From: Halomonas sp. Bachu 37
Lineage (GTDB): Bacteria > Pseudomonadota > Gammaproteobacteria > Pseudomonadales > Halomonadaceae
Assembly (NCBI RefSeq): GCF_039691755.1
Contig: NZ_CP137552.1
Location: forward strand, 434,001-498,000
Direction of reading: 5' to 3'
DNA length: 64,000 bases
Shown: positions 54,720 through 64,000 of the stretch, one piece after another
Layout: each line of letters begins with the position of its first letter
Position numbering within the stretch: the stretch's first letter is position 1
Program-made: the position numbers and the translations under genes
The notes under the pieces: generated by a model
What the model was told of the DNA's origin: nothing
The model's input: only the letters and a program-made list of their open reading frames with translations
Databases searched by the model: none

Positions 54720-55289
54720 TCAGGCTCCCCGCTTGCGCAGCAGCACATAGAGCGCGCCGGTACCGCCATCGAGCTCGACGGCGGAACAGAACGCCAGCAC
54801 GCCGGGCCATTCACGCAGCCAGGCGTTGACGTGGCTTTTCAGCACAGGGAAGTCCGCGGTCGTCCCCCAAGCCTTACCGTGGACCACCAGCACGCAGCGC
54901 AGCCCTTCGGCGCCGGCATCGCGCAGAAAGCTTTCCAGTTCGGCGCGGGCTTCTTCCAGGGTATAGCCGTGCAGGTCCAGGCCGGCTTGCCAGGCGGTCT
55001 GGCCACGCTTGAGCTGGCTGAAAACGCGCCAGGGCAGATCGGGAAGGCTGAATTCCAGATACTCCGAGGGCCGCACGGCTTCCACGCGGCCGTCCGAGGT
55101 GCGCCCGGTGGCGTTCAGCGTGTTTGTTTCCGTCGCCGCCTGGCGACGCACGGCCTGGGCAATGTCCGCCTTGCGCGGTTTACCCGGGTCGGCTCGATTG
55201 GTCTCGATACGACGCACTCCGGCGGCCTGCAGCGCCTGACGAAAGGCATTGATGTCGTCGTCATCGGGCAAGTGGCGGCGTCGGGTCAT
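54720..55289 (-). CDS. smrB: Smr-domain endonuclease SmrB
   Basis: A 189-residue protein ending in a small MutS-related domain: LDLHGYTLEEARAELESFL, then VLVVHGKAWG and the C-terminal GGTGALYVLLRK strand. SmrB cleaves mRNA at collided ribosomes in E. coli. The divergent arrangement with prmB and then aroC is the same as in E. coli and supports the call. ATG 55289 (MTRRRHLPDDDDINAF) is used; the longer frame reads through the intergenic gap. Confidence 0.9.
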   Translation of the reverse strand: MTRRRHLPDDDDINAFRQALQAAGVRRIETNRADPGKPRKADIAQAVRRQAATETNTLNATGRTSDGRVEAVRPSEYLEFSLPDLPWRVFSQLKRGQTAWQAGLDLHGYTLEEARAELESFLRDAGAEGLRCVLVVHGKAWGTTADFPVLKSHVNAWLREWPGVLAFCSAVELDGGTGALYVLLRKRGA

Positions 55290-55456
55290 GGAGGGCTCTG
55301 ATGGTGGAAGTGGCAATGGTGGAAGCGGGTGATGGTAAAGACGACAGTATAGCGGGCTGAGCGTTGCTGTGAACCGGCTGGCGCGAAAGGTACAATCCGC
55401 TCTTACCTTGTGCATGACAAATGTGTGAACCTTACTGACTGCAAGCAGGATATGCC

Positions 55457-56416
55457 GTGGCTGAACCTTCTCCCTCCGTGACTTCCCGTTCCACACTCCG
55501 TCTCGATGATGCCGAGCTCAGCGATGGCTTGCTCACCCTGCGCGACTACCTGCGCTGGGCGGCCAGCGAGTTTCATCTTGCCGGACTCCATTACGGCCAT
55601 GGCACCACCTCGGCCTGGGACGAAGCGGTGGCGCTGACCCTGGGTGCCCTGCACCTGCCATGGAATGTCGATCCGGCGGTACTGGATGCCCGATTGCTGG
55701 CGCCGGAGCGCCTGCGTGTCGTGGCACTGGTACGCGAGCGCATCACCACGCGCCGCCCGCTTCCTTACCTGCTGGGTGAAGCCTTCTTCGCCGGTTTTCC
55801 GTTCGACGTGGACGAGCGGGTGCTGATTCCGCGTTCGCCGATTGCGGAACTGGTAGAGGATGGCTTCGGCGCCTGGTTCCCCGACGAGCCGCCGGCCCGG
55901 GTACTGGACCTATGCGCCGGTTCGGGATGCATCGGTATCGCTACCGCCCTGCATCTTCCCACCTGCACGGTCGACTTGGCTGATATCAGTCAGGAGGCGC
56001 TGAATTTGGCGCGCCAGAATATCACCCGGCATGACGTGGGCCAGCGGGTCAGAGCCGTGCAGTCGGACGTGTTCGATGGCCTGGAAGGGCAGCGCTACGA
56101 TCTTATCGTGTCCAATCCGCCTTATGTGGATGCCCATGATCTACACACCATGCCGGCGGAGTTTCGCCATGAGCCGTCACTCGCCCTGGGAGCAGGGGAC
56201 GATGGCCTGGATATCGCCCGGCGCCAGTTGCGAGAAGCTCGCGACCATCTCACCGACAACGGCGTGTTGATCGTCGAAGTGGGCAATTCCGACCGTCATC
56301 TGGAGGCCGCCTTCCCGGAGGTGCCCTTCATGTGGCTTGAATTCGAGCGTGGCGGACAGGGTGTATTCGCCTTGAGCGCCGCTGAACTCGACGCCCATGC
56401 GGCGTCTTTTGCGTGA
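55457..56416 (+). CDS. prmB: Ribosomal protein L3 glutamine N5-methyltransferase
   Basis: Methylates a glutamine of ribosomal protein L3, using SAM. 319 residues. An N-terminal helical domain, the SAM motif [14 protein letters not shown] and the catalytic NPPY in [23 protein letters not shown] is also typical. Starts at GTG 55457, with AGGA 6 bases upstream. The next gene, aroC, follows 13 bases after its stop, as in E. coli. Confidence 0.94.
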   Translation: MAEPSPSVTSRSTLRLDDAELSDGLLTLRDYLRWAASEFHLAGLHYGHGTTSAWDEAVALTLGALHLPWNVDPAVLDARLLAPERLRVVALVRERITTRRPLPYLLGEAFFAGFPFDVDERVLIPRSPIAELVEDGFGAWFPDEPPARVLDLCAGSGCIGIATALHLPTCTVDLADISQEALNLARQNITRHDVGQRVRAVQSDVFDGLEGQRYDLIVSNPPYVDAHDLHTMPAEFRHEPSLALGAGDDGLDIARRQLREARDHLTDNGVLIVEVGNSDRHLEAAFPEVPFMWLEFERGGQGVFALSAAELDAHAASFA

Positions 56417-56429
56417 GGAACTAACGCTC

Positions 56430-57515
56430 ATGTCTGGCAATACTTTCGGCAAACTGTTTACCGTCACGACTTTCGGCGAGAGCCATGGCCCGGCACTGGG
56501 CGCGATTGTGGATGGCTGCCCGCCGGGGCTCGAACTGAGCGAGGCCGATCTTCAACAAGACCTGGACCGTCGCCGTCCCGGCAGTTCCCGCCATACCACT
56601 CAGCGCCAGGAGCCGGATCAGGTACGCATTCTCTCGGGCGTCTTCGAGGGCAGGACTACCGGTGCCACCATCGGCTTGTTGATCGAGAATACCGACCAGC
56701 GCTCGAAGGATTATTCCAAGATCAAGGACCAGTTCCGTCCCGCTCACGCCGACTACACCTATCACCACAAATACGGCTTGCGTGACTATCGCGGTGGTGG
56801 ACGTTCCAGCGCTCGGGAGACCGCGATGCGCGTGGCTGCCGGCGCCATTGCCAAGAAGTACCTCGCCGCCCTGGGTGTTCAGATACGCGGTTACATGAGC
56901 CAACTGGGTCCCTTGGCCATCGAGTTCAAGCAGTGGCAAAGCGTGGAGGAGAATGCGTTCTTCTGCCCCGACCCCGACCGGGTGCCCGAACTCGAGGCCT
57001 ACATGGACCAGTTGCGACGTGATCAGGATTCGGTGGGAGCCGAGATCACCGTGATTGCAGAAGGCGTTCCGGTCGGCCTGGGCGAGCCGGTCTTCGACCG
57101 CCTGGATGCTGATCTGGCGCATGGCTTGATGAGTATCAACGCGGTAAAAGGGGTGGAGATCGGTGCCGGTTTCGCCAGCGTCAGCCAGCGGGGCACGGAG
57201 CATCGCGATGAAATGACACCGGATGGTTTCCTCTCCAACCATGCGGGTGGCGTATTGGGCGGTATTTCCAGTGGGCAGCCGGTTGTCGCTCGCCTGGCGC
57301 TGAAGCCCACATCCAGTATCACGACGCCGGGACGGTCCATCGACATACACGGCCAGCCGGTGGAAGTGGTGACGAAAGGGCGCCATGACCCATGCGTGGG
57401 TATTCGCGCCACCCCCATCGCCGAAGCCATGATGGCACTGACGCTGATGGACCACTGGTTGCGCCACCGGGCGCAGAATGCAGACGTGCGTGTCGATACC
57501 CCCCGGTTGCGTTAG
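56430..57515 (+). CDS. aroC: Chorismate synthase
   Basis: Last common step of aromatic amino-acid synthesis: EPSP to chorismate with reduced FMN. 361 residues. [19 protein letters not shown], the basic RRRPGSSR block, [26 protein letters not shown] and the C-terminal [18 protein letters not shown] are all present. ATG 56430 ([20 protein letters not shown]) has GAGGAA 9 bases upstream. Confidence 0.97.
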   Translation: MSGNTFGKLFTVTTFGESHGPALGAIVDGCPPGLELSEADLQQDLDRRRPGSSRHTTQRQEPDQVRILSGVFEGRTTGATIGLLIENTDQRSKDYSKIKDQFRPAHADYTYHHKYGLRDYRGGGRSSARETAMRVAAGAIAKKYLAALGVQIRGYMSQLGPLAIEFKQWQSVEENAFFCPDPDRVPELEAYMDQLRRDQDSVGAEITVIAEGVPVGLGEPVFDRLDADLAHGLMSINAVKGVEIGAGFASVSQRGTEHRDEMTPDGFLSNHAGGVLGGISSGQPVVARLALKPTSSITTPGRSIDIHGQPVEVVTKGRHDPCVGIRATPIAEAMMALTLMDHWLRHRAQNADVRVDTPRLR

Positions 57516-57597
57516 AACCCCATAGCTGCGTTAAAGGCTGCGCCTTTCGCTGTGAGCCGGCACTGCTACACTCAAACAAGAAGCCAAGGAGTTGCCC

Positions 57598-58008
57598 ATG
57601 AAAATCAACGTCGAGTTTGACCTTACTCCCGATGAATTTCGCCAATCCCTGGGACTGCCGGATGTCGAGGCGTTCCAGCAAAGCCTGCTTGGGCACATAC
57701 AGAACCAGATGGAATCCGGTGTGGAAGGCTACGATCCGATGAGCTTGATGCGGCCTTTCCTGCAACAGCCGATGATGCAGCAAGGCCTGTCTCAGGGACT
57801 GGCCAATTTCGGGACTTACCAGCAGATGATGCTGGATATGTTGCGCCAGGCCGGAGCGTCGGCCAAGCAAGGGAATACCGCTTCCTCCGGAGGTGACGAA
57901 TCTGGCGTGGCAAGAGGCGATAGCAGCGCAAGTCGAGGAGAGGGCGATGCAGACAAGCGCAAGCCCGCCGCGACTTCTCGCTCTCGTCGCAAACGCAGCG
58001 AGAGTTGA
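57598..58008 (+). CDS. PHA-locus protein resembling DUF6489
   Basis: 136 residues. The N-terminal part (MKINVEFDLTPDEFRQSLGLPDVEAFQQ) looks like a conserved small domain I associate with DUF6489; the C-terminal third is Gly/Ser-rich and then basic (KRKPAATSRSRRKRSES), similar in style to PHA granule proteins. It lies just before phaP and phaC, so a granule-associated role is possible. Function not established. Its stop codon begins a repeat-rich gap. Confidence 0.65.
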   Translation: MKINVEFDLTPDEFRQSLGLPDVEAFQQSLLGHIQNQMESGVEGYDPMSLMRPFLQQPMMQQGLSQGLANFGTYQQMMLDMLRQAGASAKQGNTASSGGDESGVARGDSSASRGEGDADKRKPAATSRSRRKRSES

Positions 58009-58069
58009 TAAAACTGTTGATAAGACGAGTCGTTGTTAAAAATCGACATAGTTGTTAAAAATCGACATA
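58004..58069. repeat. Tandem repeats (12-nt and 19-nt) after the DUF6489-like gene
   Basis: Two 12-base units (GTTGATAAAACT, GTTGATAAGACG) start across the stop codon. They are followed by a perfect duplication of GTTGTTAAAAATCGACATA at 58032-58050 and 58051-58069. The remaining gap to phaP (58070-58289) is AT-rich, with no ORF. Confidence 0.9.
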
Positions 58070-58289
58070 GAAGAAATTAAACGTCGCCGTCAAAGACATA
58101 AATGCTAGAGAAGCAGGAGCAACTAGGCACGAAGCATAAGGCGAAAAATACGCTGCGATAGCCACTTTTGGTCTATTGCAAAGCCTGTGGAGTAGGATTA
58201 ATCTTTTTGCAGTGCAGCATGCCGCTTTGGGGCTAACCGGTACGCCCTTGATCAAGATATCCATATAGTTATGGAAAGGAGCAAGCACC

Positions 58290-58742
58290 ATGCAAGACAA
58301 GATGATGGACAACCTCAACGCCCAGACACGCCAGATGTTCGAGCCGATGCGCAAGATCAATTCGCTGATGCTCAACAACATGGAAAAGATGACCCAGTAC
58401 CAACTGGAGTCGATGAAACGCTATAGCCAGATGGGTACCGAGCGTATCCGTAGTGCCACGGAGATCGAAGACGCGGAAAGCCTGCGCGACTTCGGCACAC
58501 GTCAGGCGGAAATGATGAACGAGCTTTCCCAGCAGATGCTGGAGGATGCACGAGCCATGAGCGAAATGAGCCTGCAGTTCAAGTCGGAGATGGAAACGCT
58601 GTTCAAGGAAGCGGGTAGCCGAATGGCCGAGCAAGCCGGAAATGCCGGAAATGTCGACAGTGCTGGTGCTAGTAGCGACGGAGGCGGCAAGAATGACCAG
58701 CCCGCCAAGGCGAACAGTCAGGCATCGCGCAAGAATTCATAA
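58290..58742 (+). CDS. phaP: Phasin (PHA granule-associated protein)
   Basis: Amphipathic helical protein that coats polyhydroxyalkanoate granules. 150 residues, almost entirely helix-forming: MRKINSLMLNNMEKMTQYQLESMKRYSQMG and AESLRDFGTRQAEMMNELSQQM are typical of the phasin family; the tail is Gly/Ser/Lys-rich. AAAGGAG lies 10 bases before the ATG. Directly upstream of phaC, the usual order in Halomonas. Confidence 0.9.
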   Translation: MQDKMMDNLNAQTRQMFEPMRKINSLMLNNMEKMTQYQLESMKRYSQMGTERIRSATEIEDAESLRDFGTRQAEMMNELSQQMLEDARAMSEMSLQFKSEMETLFKEAGSRMAEQAGNAGNVDSAGASSDGGGKNDQPAKANSQASRKNS

Positions 58743-58844
58743 CGACAGTACGCGGCGCTTACCAGCGTCGCTTCGTTTGCCAGTCGCTTGTTCCAAATAG
58801 CTGTGTTGCATGGCATCGCTACGCCATGCGACGGGAGAATGGGT

Positions 58845-60677
58845 ATGCAACCAGGATGGGAAACACCATCCCAGGTAGATATGGAAACCTGGAATACACA
58901 ACTCAAGGAGGTCGGTGAGCAGTATAAGGGCCTGCTGGAAGACATGCTGAAACGCATTGAGCCCAGCGAAGCGGCCGATACCGTCTACACCGACATGCGG
59001 GAGTGCTTTGAAGCCGGCGCACAATCGCTGATGAAGAGCCCGCAATTGTTATGGCAAACCCAGGCCCGTCTTGCCCAGGATCAATGGCTACTTTGGCAGC
59101 AGGGGCTGCGGAGTATGGCTGGCGAGCAGGTCGAACCCCTGGTCACGCCGGCGAAAAACGATCGCCGCTTCAAGGATGAGGCATGGCAGCAGGAACCTTA
59201 TTACCAGTCGATCATGCAGCAATATCTGCTGTTTTCCCAGGCCGTGGAGGAGATGATCGAGAACCTGGAAGGACTCGACGAAACCCAGAAGCGGAACCTG
59301 GCCTTTTATGCGCGCCAATTGATCAACGCCATGGCACCGACCAATTTCGTCACCACCAATCCTGAGGTGATGCGACGCACCCTGGAGACACGCGGCGAAA
59401 ATCTGGTGGAAGGCCTGGAGCACTTGCGCGAAGATCTGAAGAATTCCGCCGAAGGCATCAATGTGCGCATGACCGATCGCCAGGCGTTCAAGATCGGGGG
59501 CAATATCGCCGTCACTCCGGGGGCGGTGGTATATGAAAATGAGCTGATCCAGCTACTCCAGTATACCCCTACTACGGAGAAGTCTTTCAAGACGCCCTTG
59601 TTGATCGTTCCCCCCTGGATCAACAAGTACTATATTCTGGATTTGCGCGAGGATAACTCCTTCGTCAAATGGCTGGTGGATCAAGGCCATACGGTATTTC
59701 TGATATCCTGGCGCAATCCCGGCCCCGAGCAGCGAGATCTGACCTGGGCCGACTATATGCAGATGGGCCCTATCGAAGCCATCGAGGCAATCGAGAAGGC
59801 CTGCGGCGAGAAGTCGGTGAATATGGTCAGCTACTGTATCGGCGGTACCCTGGCGGCTTCCACCATGGCTTACCTGACCAGTACCCGCCGAGCGCGCAAG
59901 GTCAAGTCGGTGACTTACATGGCCACGCTGCAGGACTTCCGCGATCCAGGCGATATCGGTGTGTTCCTCAATGAGCGGGTCGTCCAGGGGATCGAAAAGA
60001 CGCTGGATGCCAAGGGCTACCTGGATGGGCGCTCCATGGCGTACACGTTCAACCTGCTGCGTGAAAATGACCTGTTCTGGTCGTTCTACGTCAACAATTA
60101 CCTGAAAGGGGAAGCGCCGGCAGCTTTCGACCTGCTGTACTGGAATACCGATGGTACCAACCTGGCAGCGGGCACCCATGCCTGGTATCTGCGCAACATG
60201 TATCTGGAGAACCGCCTGGTCCAGCCTGGTGGGATCGAACTCGACGGGGTGAAAATCGACCTACGCAAGGTCTCGACACCCAGTTACTTCATTTCCACCA
60301 AGGAAGATCATATCGCTAAGTGGAACAGCACGTACTACGGCGCCTTGTTGCCGAAAGGTCCGGTAACCTTCGTGCTGGGCGGTTCGGGACATATTGCCGG
60401 TATCGTCAATCCGCCCCACAAGAATAAATATGGTTACTGGACAAACGATACGTTGCCCGATACCTCCGACGCATGGTTGGAACAAGCCAGTTTTAACGAA
60501 GGTTCCTGGTGGCCGCACTGGCAAGCCTGGATGACCCAGAACGGCTTCGCCGATAGCGAGAAAATGGTGCCGGTGCGTCAGCCTGGTGAAGGTGAGCTGA
60601 CGATTATCGAACCGGCACCGGGTCGCTACGTACGTCAGACCATACCCGAAGTGATAGCCGGTGTTTCCAGCGAATAG
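58845..60677 (+). CDS. phaC: Class I poly(3-hydroxyalkanoate) synthase
   Basis: Polymerises 3-hydroxyacyl-CoA into PHA on granules. About 610 residues. The N-terminal PhaC_N domain precedes an alpha/beta-hydrolase core: PPWINKYYILDLREDNSFVKWLVDQGHTVF, nucleophile Cys331 in VSYCIGGTLA, and a C-terminal His in GGSGHIAGIVNPP. ATG 58845 (MQPGWETPSQVDMETW) has GGGAG 8-9 bases upstream; the frame above is not used. A short-chain substrate is likely from the class I pattern. Confidence 0.94.
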   Translation: MQPGWETPSQVDMETWNTQLKEVGEQYKGLLEDMLKRIEPSEAADTVYTDMRECFEAGAQSLMKSPQLLWQTQARLAQDQWLLWQQGLRSMAGEQVEPLVTPAKNDRRFKDEAWQQEPYYQSIMQQYLLFSQAVEEMIENLEGLDETQKRNLAFYARQLINAMAPTNFVTTNPEVMRRTLETRGENLVEGLEHLREDLKNSAEGINVRMTDRQAFKIGGNIAVTPGAVVYENELIQLLQYTPTTEKSFKTPLLIVPPWINKYYILDLREDNSFVKWLVDQGHTVFLISWRNPGPEQRDLTWADYMQMGPIEAIEAIEKACGEKSVNMVSYCIGGTLAASTMAYLTSTRRARKVKSVTYMATLQDFRDPGDIGVFLNERVVQGIEKTLDAKGYLDGRSMAYTFNLLRENDLFWSFYVNNYLKGEAPAAFDLLYWNTDGTNLAAGTHAWYLRNMYLENRLVQPGGIELDGVKIDLRKVSTPSYFISTKEDHIAKWNSTYYGALLPKGPVTFVLGGSGHIAGIVNPPHKNKYGYWTNDTLPDTSDAWLEQASFNEGSWWPHWQAWMTQNGFADSEKMVPVRQPGEGELTIIEPAPGRYVRQTIPEVIAGVSSE

Positions 60678-60713
60678 TACTTATCAATAGTACTTATTAA
60701 TAGTACTCATCAA
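60675..60713. repeat. 13-nt tandem repeat starting at the phaC stop codon
   Basis: Three units TAGTACTTATCAA, TAGTACTTATTAA, TAGTACTCATCAA. The first three bases are the phaC stop codon, and each unit begins with an in-frame or shifted TAG. Confidence 0.92.
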
Positions 60714-60834
60714 AAGCACTTGAAATCGGTTACCTAGAACGCGCCTAATCTATTGCAAGTTGGTTAAGTCGCAATGGGTTAGGCGTCAATTCATTCTCCG
60801 CAAGTTATAGTTTCTTGTGCGAGTCGACTCTTTT

Positions 60835-62325
60835 CTACGCTGGCTTAGATGGGCGCTGGCGATGGGAGATGATGCCCGACAGCAACATCAGGATCGCGAC
60901 CACCCAAGTAGGCCAGCTTCCCCAGCGGGTAAACGGCGTGAGTCCTTGCATTGCTTGAACCTCGCCGGTCAGGGTAGTGGTTTCGAACTGTGGAGCCCGT
61001 TGCGTGACCTTTCCCTGTGGATCGACGATTACCGTCACCCCATTGCTGGTGGCGCGTACCACATAGCGGCCGTTTTCCAGCGCTCGCAGCCGAGCCATTT
61101 GCAGGTGCTGTAGCGGGCCGATGGAACTACCAAACCAGGTGTCGTTGGAAACCGTCACCAGAATATCGCTTTCCCGCGCTCGGCTGGCTACCAGCTGCGG
61201 ATAGATGATTTCGTAACAGATCGCGTTACCCAGGCGCAGTCCAGCCGCTTCCATCGGGGATTGGTCCGCCGCCCCTCGGGTAAAGGTGGACATGGGCAGG
61301 TCAAAGAAGTCGATGGCCCCTCGCAATATGCTTTCCAAGGGCAGGTATTCACCGAACGGCACCAGATGCTCCTTCTGGTAACTACCTTGCGTATTGCCCA
61401 CTCCCACAACGCCATTGTAATAACGCCCTTGATCGTCGCGTTGCACTATCCCGGTCACCAGGGCGGTGTCGGGCGCCAGGTCGGCTTGTACGCGCTCAAG
61501 CACGGGACGTGCCTGTGTCTCCATCATGGGCAGGGCGGTTTCGGGCCATACGATAAGGTCGATGTCGTCGCCAACCTCGCGGGTAAGTTCACTATAGGTA
61601 TTCGCGGCAATACGCTGCCCTTCAGGCGTCCACTTGATCAGCTGTGGCAGGTTGCCCTGCAACAAGGCCACCCGGACGGGTTCCCCGGTCGGGCTCGTCC
61701 AATGCTGGGGAAGGGCGAGGGGAACTAACCATATCAACGCCAGAGGCACCAGAGCGAGCCAGCGACGGGATAGAAAGGCAACCCCCAGGGCACCGCTGAG
61801 CGCTACCAGTAAGGACAGTAGATAGACCCCACCAATGGGCGCCCAGGCCGCCAGTGGGGAATCCACCTGGCCCGTGCCCAGCAGTAGCCAGGGGAAACCG
61901 GTGAACAAATAGGTGCGCAATACTTCTCCGAGTACCCAGGCGCCGGCAAACGAGACTACCGCCAGGCGAGGGCCGGCGACCTTGCGATACCCCCATAAAG
62001 TGGCGGCGAAGAATAGCGACAGGACACTGACGAACAGCGCGGTGAGAAACAGCGCCAGCGGTACGCCCGTGTATCCGTAATCATGAATGGAGACATAGAC
62101 CCAGGAGGCGCCTGTCGCGAACAAGCCCAGACCATAGCACCATCCCTTCAGCGCTGCCTGAGCGGGGCTTAGGCGATGCAGGCCAAGATACATCAGCCCT
62201 GCGGCAACCGGGCCGAGCCACCATAGCTCGAAAGGCGAGGCGGTCAGGGTGGTTAGCCCGCCGGCCACCAGGGCGGCGAGATAATTGAAATAAGGAATTT
62301 TGAACAGGGAAAACGGGCGGCGCAT
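60835..62325 (-). CDS. lnt: Apolipoprotein N-acyltransferase
   Basis: Final step of lipoprotein maturation: transfers an acyl chain from phospholipid to the N-terminal cysteine. 496 residues; about six N-terminal membrane helices and a periplasmic nitrilase-like domain. Catalytic triad: Glu in WPETALP (about 260), Lys in QKEHLVPFGEY (about 318) and Cys in NAICYEIIYP (about 370). A last membrane helix closes the protein. ATG 62325 has GGA 6-7 bases upstream. Last gene of ybeZ-ybeY-corC-lnt. Confidence 0.95.
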   Translation of the reverse strand: MRRPFSLFKIPYFNYLAALVAGGLTTLTASPFELWWLGPVAAGLMYLGLHRLSPAQAALKGWCYGLGLFATGASWVYVSIHDYGYTGVPLALFLTALFVSVLSLFFAATLWGYRKVAGPRLAVVSFAGAWVLGEVLRTYLFTGFPWLLLGTGQVDSPLAAWAPIGGVYLLSLLVALSGALGVAFLSRRWLALVPLALIWLVPLALPQHWTSPTGEPVRVALLQGNLPQLIKWTPEGQRIAANTYSELTREVGDDIDLIVWPETALPMMETQARPVLERVQADLAPDTALVTGIVQRDDQGRYYNGVVGVGNTQGSYQKEHLVPFGEYLPLESILRGAIDFFDLPMSTFTRGAADQSPMEAAGLRLGNAICYEIIYPQLVASRARESDILVTVSNDTWFGSSIGPLQHLQMARLRALENGRYVVRATSNGVTVIVDPQGKVTQRAPQFETTTLTGEVQAMQGLTPFTRWGSWPTWVVAILMLLSGIISHRQRPSKPA

Positions 62326-62395
62326 GGCAATTCCAGGCAGGACGGGGACTGGCGATGGGGCGTTATGGATGATGCACTGACTGTTGACGCAAGTA

Positions 62396-63271
62396 TTATT
62401 GCTCGCTTTCCTGAGGGCTGAGCTCACGCTCGGCTTCAAGTAGGCGGATGCGGCGGTTATCCGCATTGAGCACAGTGAAGCGCCAGCCGCCGAAGGTGGT
62501 TTGTTCTCCACGGCGGGGCAGGTGACCGAACTGCTGCATGACTAGCCCCCCGAGGGTATCGAATTCGTCGTCCGAAAAACGTGTACCGAACCTTTCGTTG
62601 AAATCCTCGATCGGGGTCAAGGCGCGAATGGCGAAATGTCCGGTTTCGAGCTCGCGGATATCTTCTTCCTCGTCGATATCGTGCTCGTCTTCGATATCGC
62701 CGACGATCTGCTCGAGAATGTCTTCGATGGTGATGATCCCGGCGGTTCCCCCATACTCATCCACCACGATGGCCATATGGTTGTGGGTATCGCGGAACTC
62801 CTTGAGCAGGCTGTTGAGCCGCTTGGATTCGGGGATGAACATGGCGGGTCGAAGGACATCCGCCAACTGGAAGGTGTCGCGTTGATGCTGGGTCTGCGAA
62901 AGCAGGGGTAGAAGATCCTTGACCAGCAAAATGCCCTTCACGTCGTCGAGATTCTCGCCGATGACCGGGTAGCGGGAGTGGCCGGTCTCATGAATGAGTG
63001 GCAGGTAGCCGTCAGCGGTTTGATCAAGCGTGATGGCGGTGACCTGGGACCGGGGAATGAGAACTTCCCGTACTTGTTGGTCGCTGATCTGCAGGGCGCC
63101 CTCGATGATCGTCATGGCGTCCTGGTCCAGTTTCAGCCGACCGGCAGTGTGGCGTAGAAAGGCCATCAGCTCATCGCGCGAGCTGGGTTCTTCACTATCT
63201 CCGGAAAGGGCGCCAAAGAATTTCTCGAGCCAGGATTTTTGCGTTGAGTTGCTCGATCGGTCTTCGCTCAT
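62396..63271 (-). CDS. corC: CBS-domain protein CorC (magnesium/cobalt efflux-associated)
   Basis: Soluble member of the CorC/HlyC family linked to CorA-mediated efflux in enterics. 291 residues: two CBS domains at about 65-130 and 135-190 (VREVLIPRSQV, VVDEYGGTAGIITIEDILEQIVGDIEDE), then the C-terminal transporter-associated domain (ALTPIEDFNERFGT, TLGGLVMQQFGHLPRRGE). The typical acidic patch follows CBS2. Its biochemical role is still debated. In the ybeZ-ybeY-corC-lnt cluster. Confidence 0.93.
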   Translation of the reverse strand: MSEDRSSNSTQKSWLEKFFGALSGDSEEPSSRDELMAFLRHTAGRLKLDQDAMTIIEGALQISDQQVREVLIPRSQVTAITLDQTADGYLPLIHETGHSRYPVIGENLDDVKGILLVKDLLPLLSQTQHQRDTFQLADVLRPAMFIPESKRLNSLLKEFRDTHNHMAIVVDEYGGTAGIITIEDILEQIVGDIEDEHDIDEEEDIRELETGHFAIRALTPIEDFNERFGTRFSDDEFDTLGGLVMQQFGHLPRRGEQTTFGGWRFTVLNADNRRIRLLEAERELSPQESEQ

Positions 63272-63404
63272 GCGTCAATTCTCTTGTATACGGACGTGCA
63301 GATTTTTCTGGCACCAGGGCTTGCGAGCCGGTGGGCCGCTTTATCAGCGTGAATCGCATTCTCGCCTGATTCACACGATCAGTGAACCCTATCCTTGGCT
63401 CGCG

Positions 63405-63890
63405 TCATGGTTCTTGACGTATATCACTGGGGCAAGCGTAAGGGTCGGCAATACCCAGTGTCGCAAGAATTTCACGTTCCAACTGCTCCATTACCTCGGC
63501 ATCATCATCCTCGATATGATCGTAGCCCATCAAATGCAGGGTGCCATGGATCACCAAATGCGCATAATGATCGAGCACCGCCTTGTGCTGTTGCTCGGCC
63601 TCGTCGACGACCACCGCATGACAGATAACCAGATCCCCCAACAATGGCAAGGCGATGCCAGGAGGTGCCTCGAAGGGAAACGAGAGCACATTGGTGGGTT
63701 TATCCTTGCCGCGATAGGTGTGGTTCAGTTGACGTCCCTCGTCCTCGTCGACCAGGCGTATGGTCAATTCTCGGGCGCTGGTGTCAGGATGGCGGGCCAG
63801 AACCGCGCCGACCCAGCGGGTGAGCTGGGCCAGCGAGGGTAGCGGCTCGGCTTGCGTGGCAACTTGCCGGTCCACCTCCACGTCGTTCAT
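63405..63890 (-). CDS. ybeY: Endoribonuclease YbeY
   Basis: Zinc endoribonuclease of 16S rRNA maturation and ribosome quality control. 161 residues. The H3xH5xH zinc motif is [11 protein letters not shown] (His115, His119, His125), preceded by TNVLSFPFE and LGDLVIC. The start ATG overlaps the ybeZ stop (ATGA). 133 bases without an ORF separate it from corC. Confidence 0.95.
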   Translation of the reverse strand: MNDVEVDRQVATQAEPLPSLAQLTRWVGAVLARHPDTSARELTIRLVDEDEGRQLNHTYRGKDKPTNVLSFPFEAPPGIALPLLGDLVICHAVVVDEAEQQHKAVLDHYAHLVIHGTLHLMGYDHIEDDDAEVMEQLEREILATLGIADPYACPSDIRQEP

Positions 63891-64000
63891 GAGAAAGAAT
63901 TCCTGTCGTGTTCATCGCGCGCTAGCAGGCGAGCTTCGCGGGCCTGGCGACGAGCTTCCTGCTCGGCACGTTCGGCGACTTCCTGCTGTGACTCGAAAGA
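63887..64000 (-). CDS. ybeZ: C-terminal end of a PhoH-like protein (YbeZ), rest outside window
   Basis: The last 37 codons of a minus-strand gene, rich in Glu, Gln, Ala and Arg ([20 protein letters not shown]) and ending in a stop that overlaps the ybeY start (ATGA). No catalytic motif lies in the window. The identification rests on the conserved ybeZ-ybeY-corC-lnt order and a plausible charged tail. Confidence 0.75.
   Translation of the reverse strand, partial: SFESQQEVAERAEQEARRQAREARLLARDEHDRNSFS

Overview
The window is about 64 kb of GC-rich chromosome from a gammaproteobacterium, most probably a member of the Halomonadaceae (Halomonas or a close relative). The basis is the gene set and gene order: smrB/prmB/aroC and ybeZ-ybeY-corC-lnt blocks as in enterics, a 1600-residue NAD-glutamate dehydrogenase, a caa3-type oxidase with ctaG, a phaP-phaC pair and rmf. 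The genus is an inference. I see no rRNA, CRISPR array, prophage or complete insertion sequence. Both ends are cut inside genes (ftsK on the left, ybeZ on the right).

Layout. 1-7.7 kb: ftsK end, lolA, rarA, a hemerythrin-like gene, murI, trmA. 7.8-14.1 kb: NAD-glutamate dehydrogenase, pyrD, rmf. 14.4-22.5 kb: rlmKL, a thiol-redox gene, a WGR protein, pdxB, htpX, alaA, a YlqF-type GTPase and msrB. 22.6-23.5 kb: a tRNA cluster made of three tandem Glu-Gly units, each followed by a degenerate tRNA-Gly copy. 23.7-27.5 kb: yadG-yadH-queF, a nitroreductase, a YiiD-like thioesterase and tRNA-Ser. 27.8-36.2 kb: a purine permease with a RutR-like operator, an oxidoreductase, a large GGDEF/EAL protein and a DUF2254 membrane protein. 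36.3-43.2 kb: a caa3 oxidase locus, with SCO and ctaG on one strand and coxBAC plus two extra cytochromes c on the other. 43.3-52.4 kb: YqhA-family protein, a dicarboxylate symporter, an M42 peptidase, MFS and NSS transporters, umuDC. 52.6-64 kb: a 30-residue membrane peptide, a hydrolase, rssA, smrB/prmB/aroC, a PHA cluster, lnt-corC-ybeY-ybeZ.

The least ordinary content lies between genes. Two intergenic stretches (about 36075-36197 and 43979-44110) look like CsrB/RsmZ-type RNAs: many GGA motifs, several in hairpin loops, then a strong intrinsic terminator. The first also has a GacA-like upstream box. The tRNA-Gly pseudo-copies share a small hairpin inserted in the T-loop. Several gaps hold short-period (11-19 nt) tandem repeats, three of which start at the stop codon of the preceding gene. 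Most protein genes are housekeeping genes of well-known families; calls rest on recognised motifs and not on any database search.
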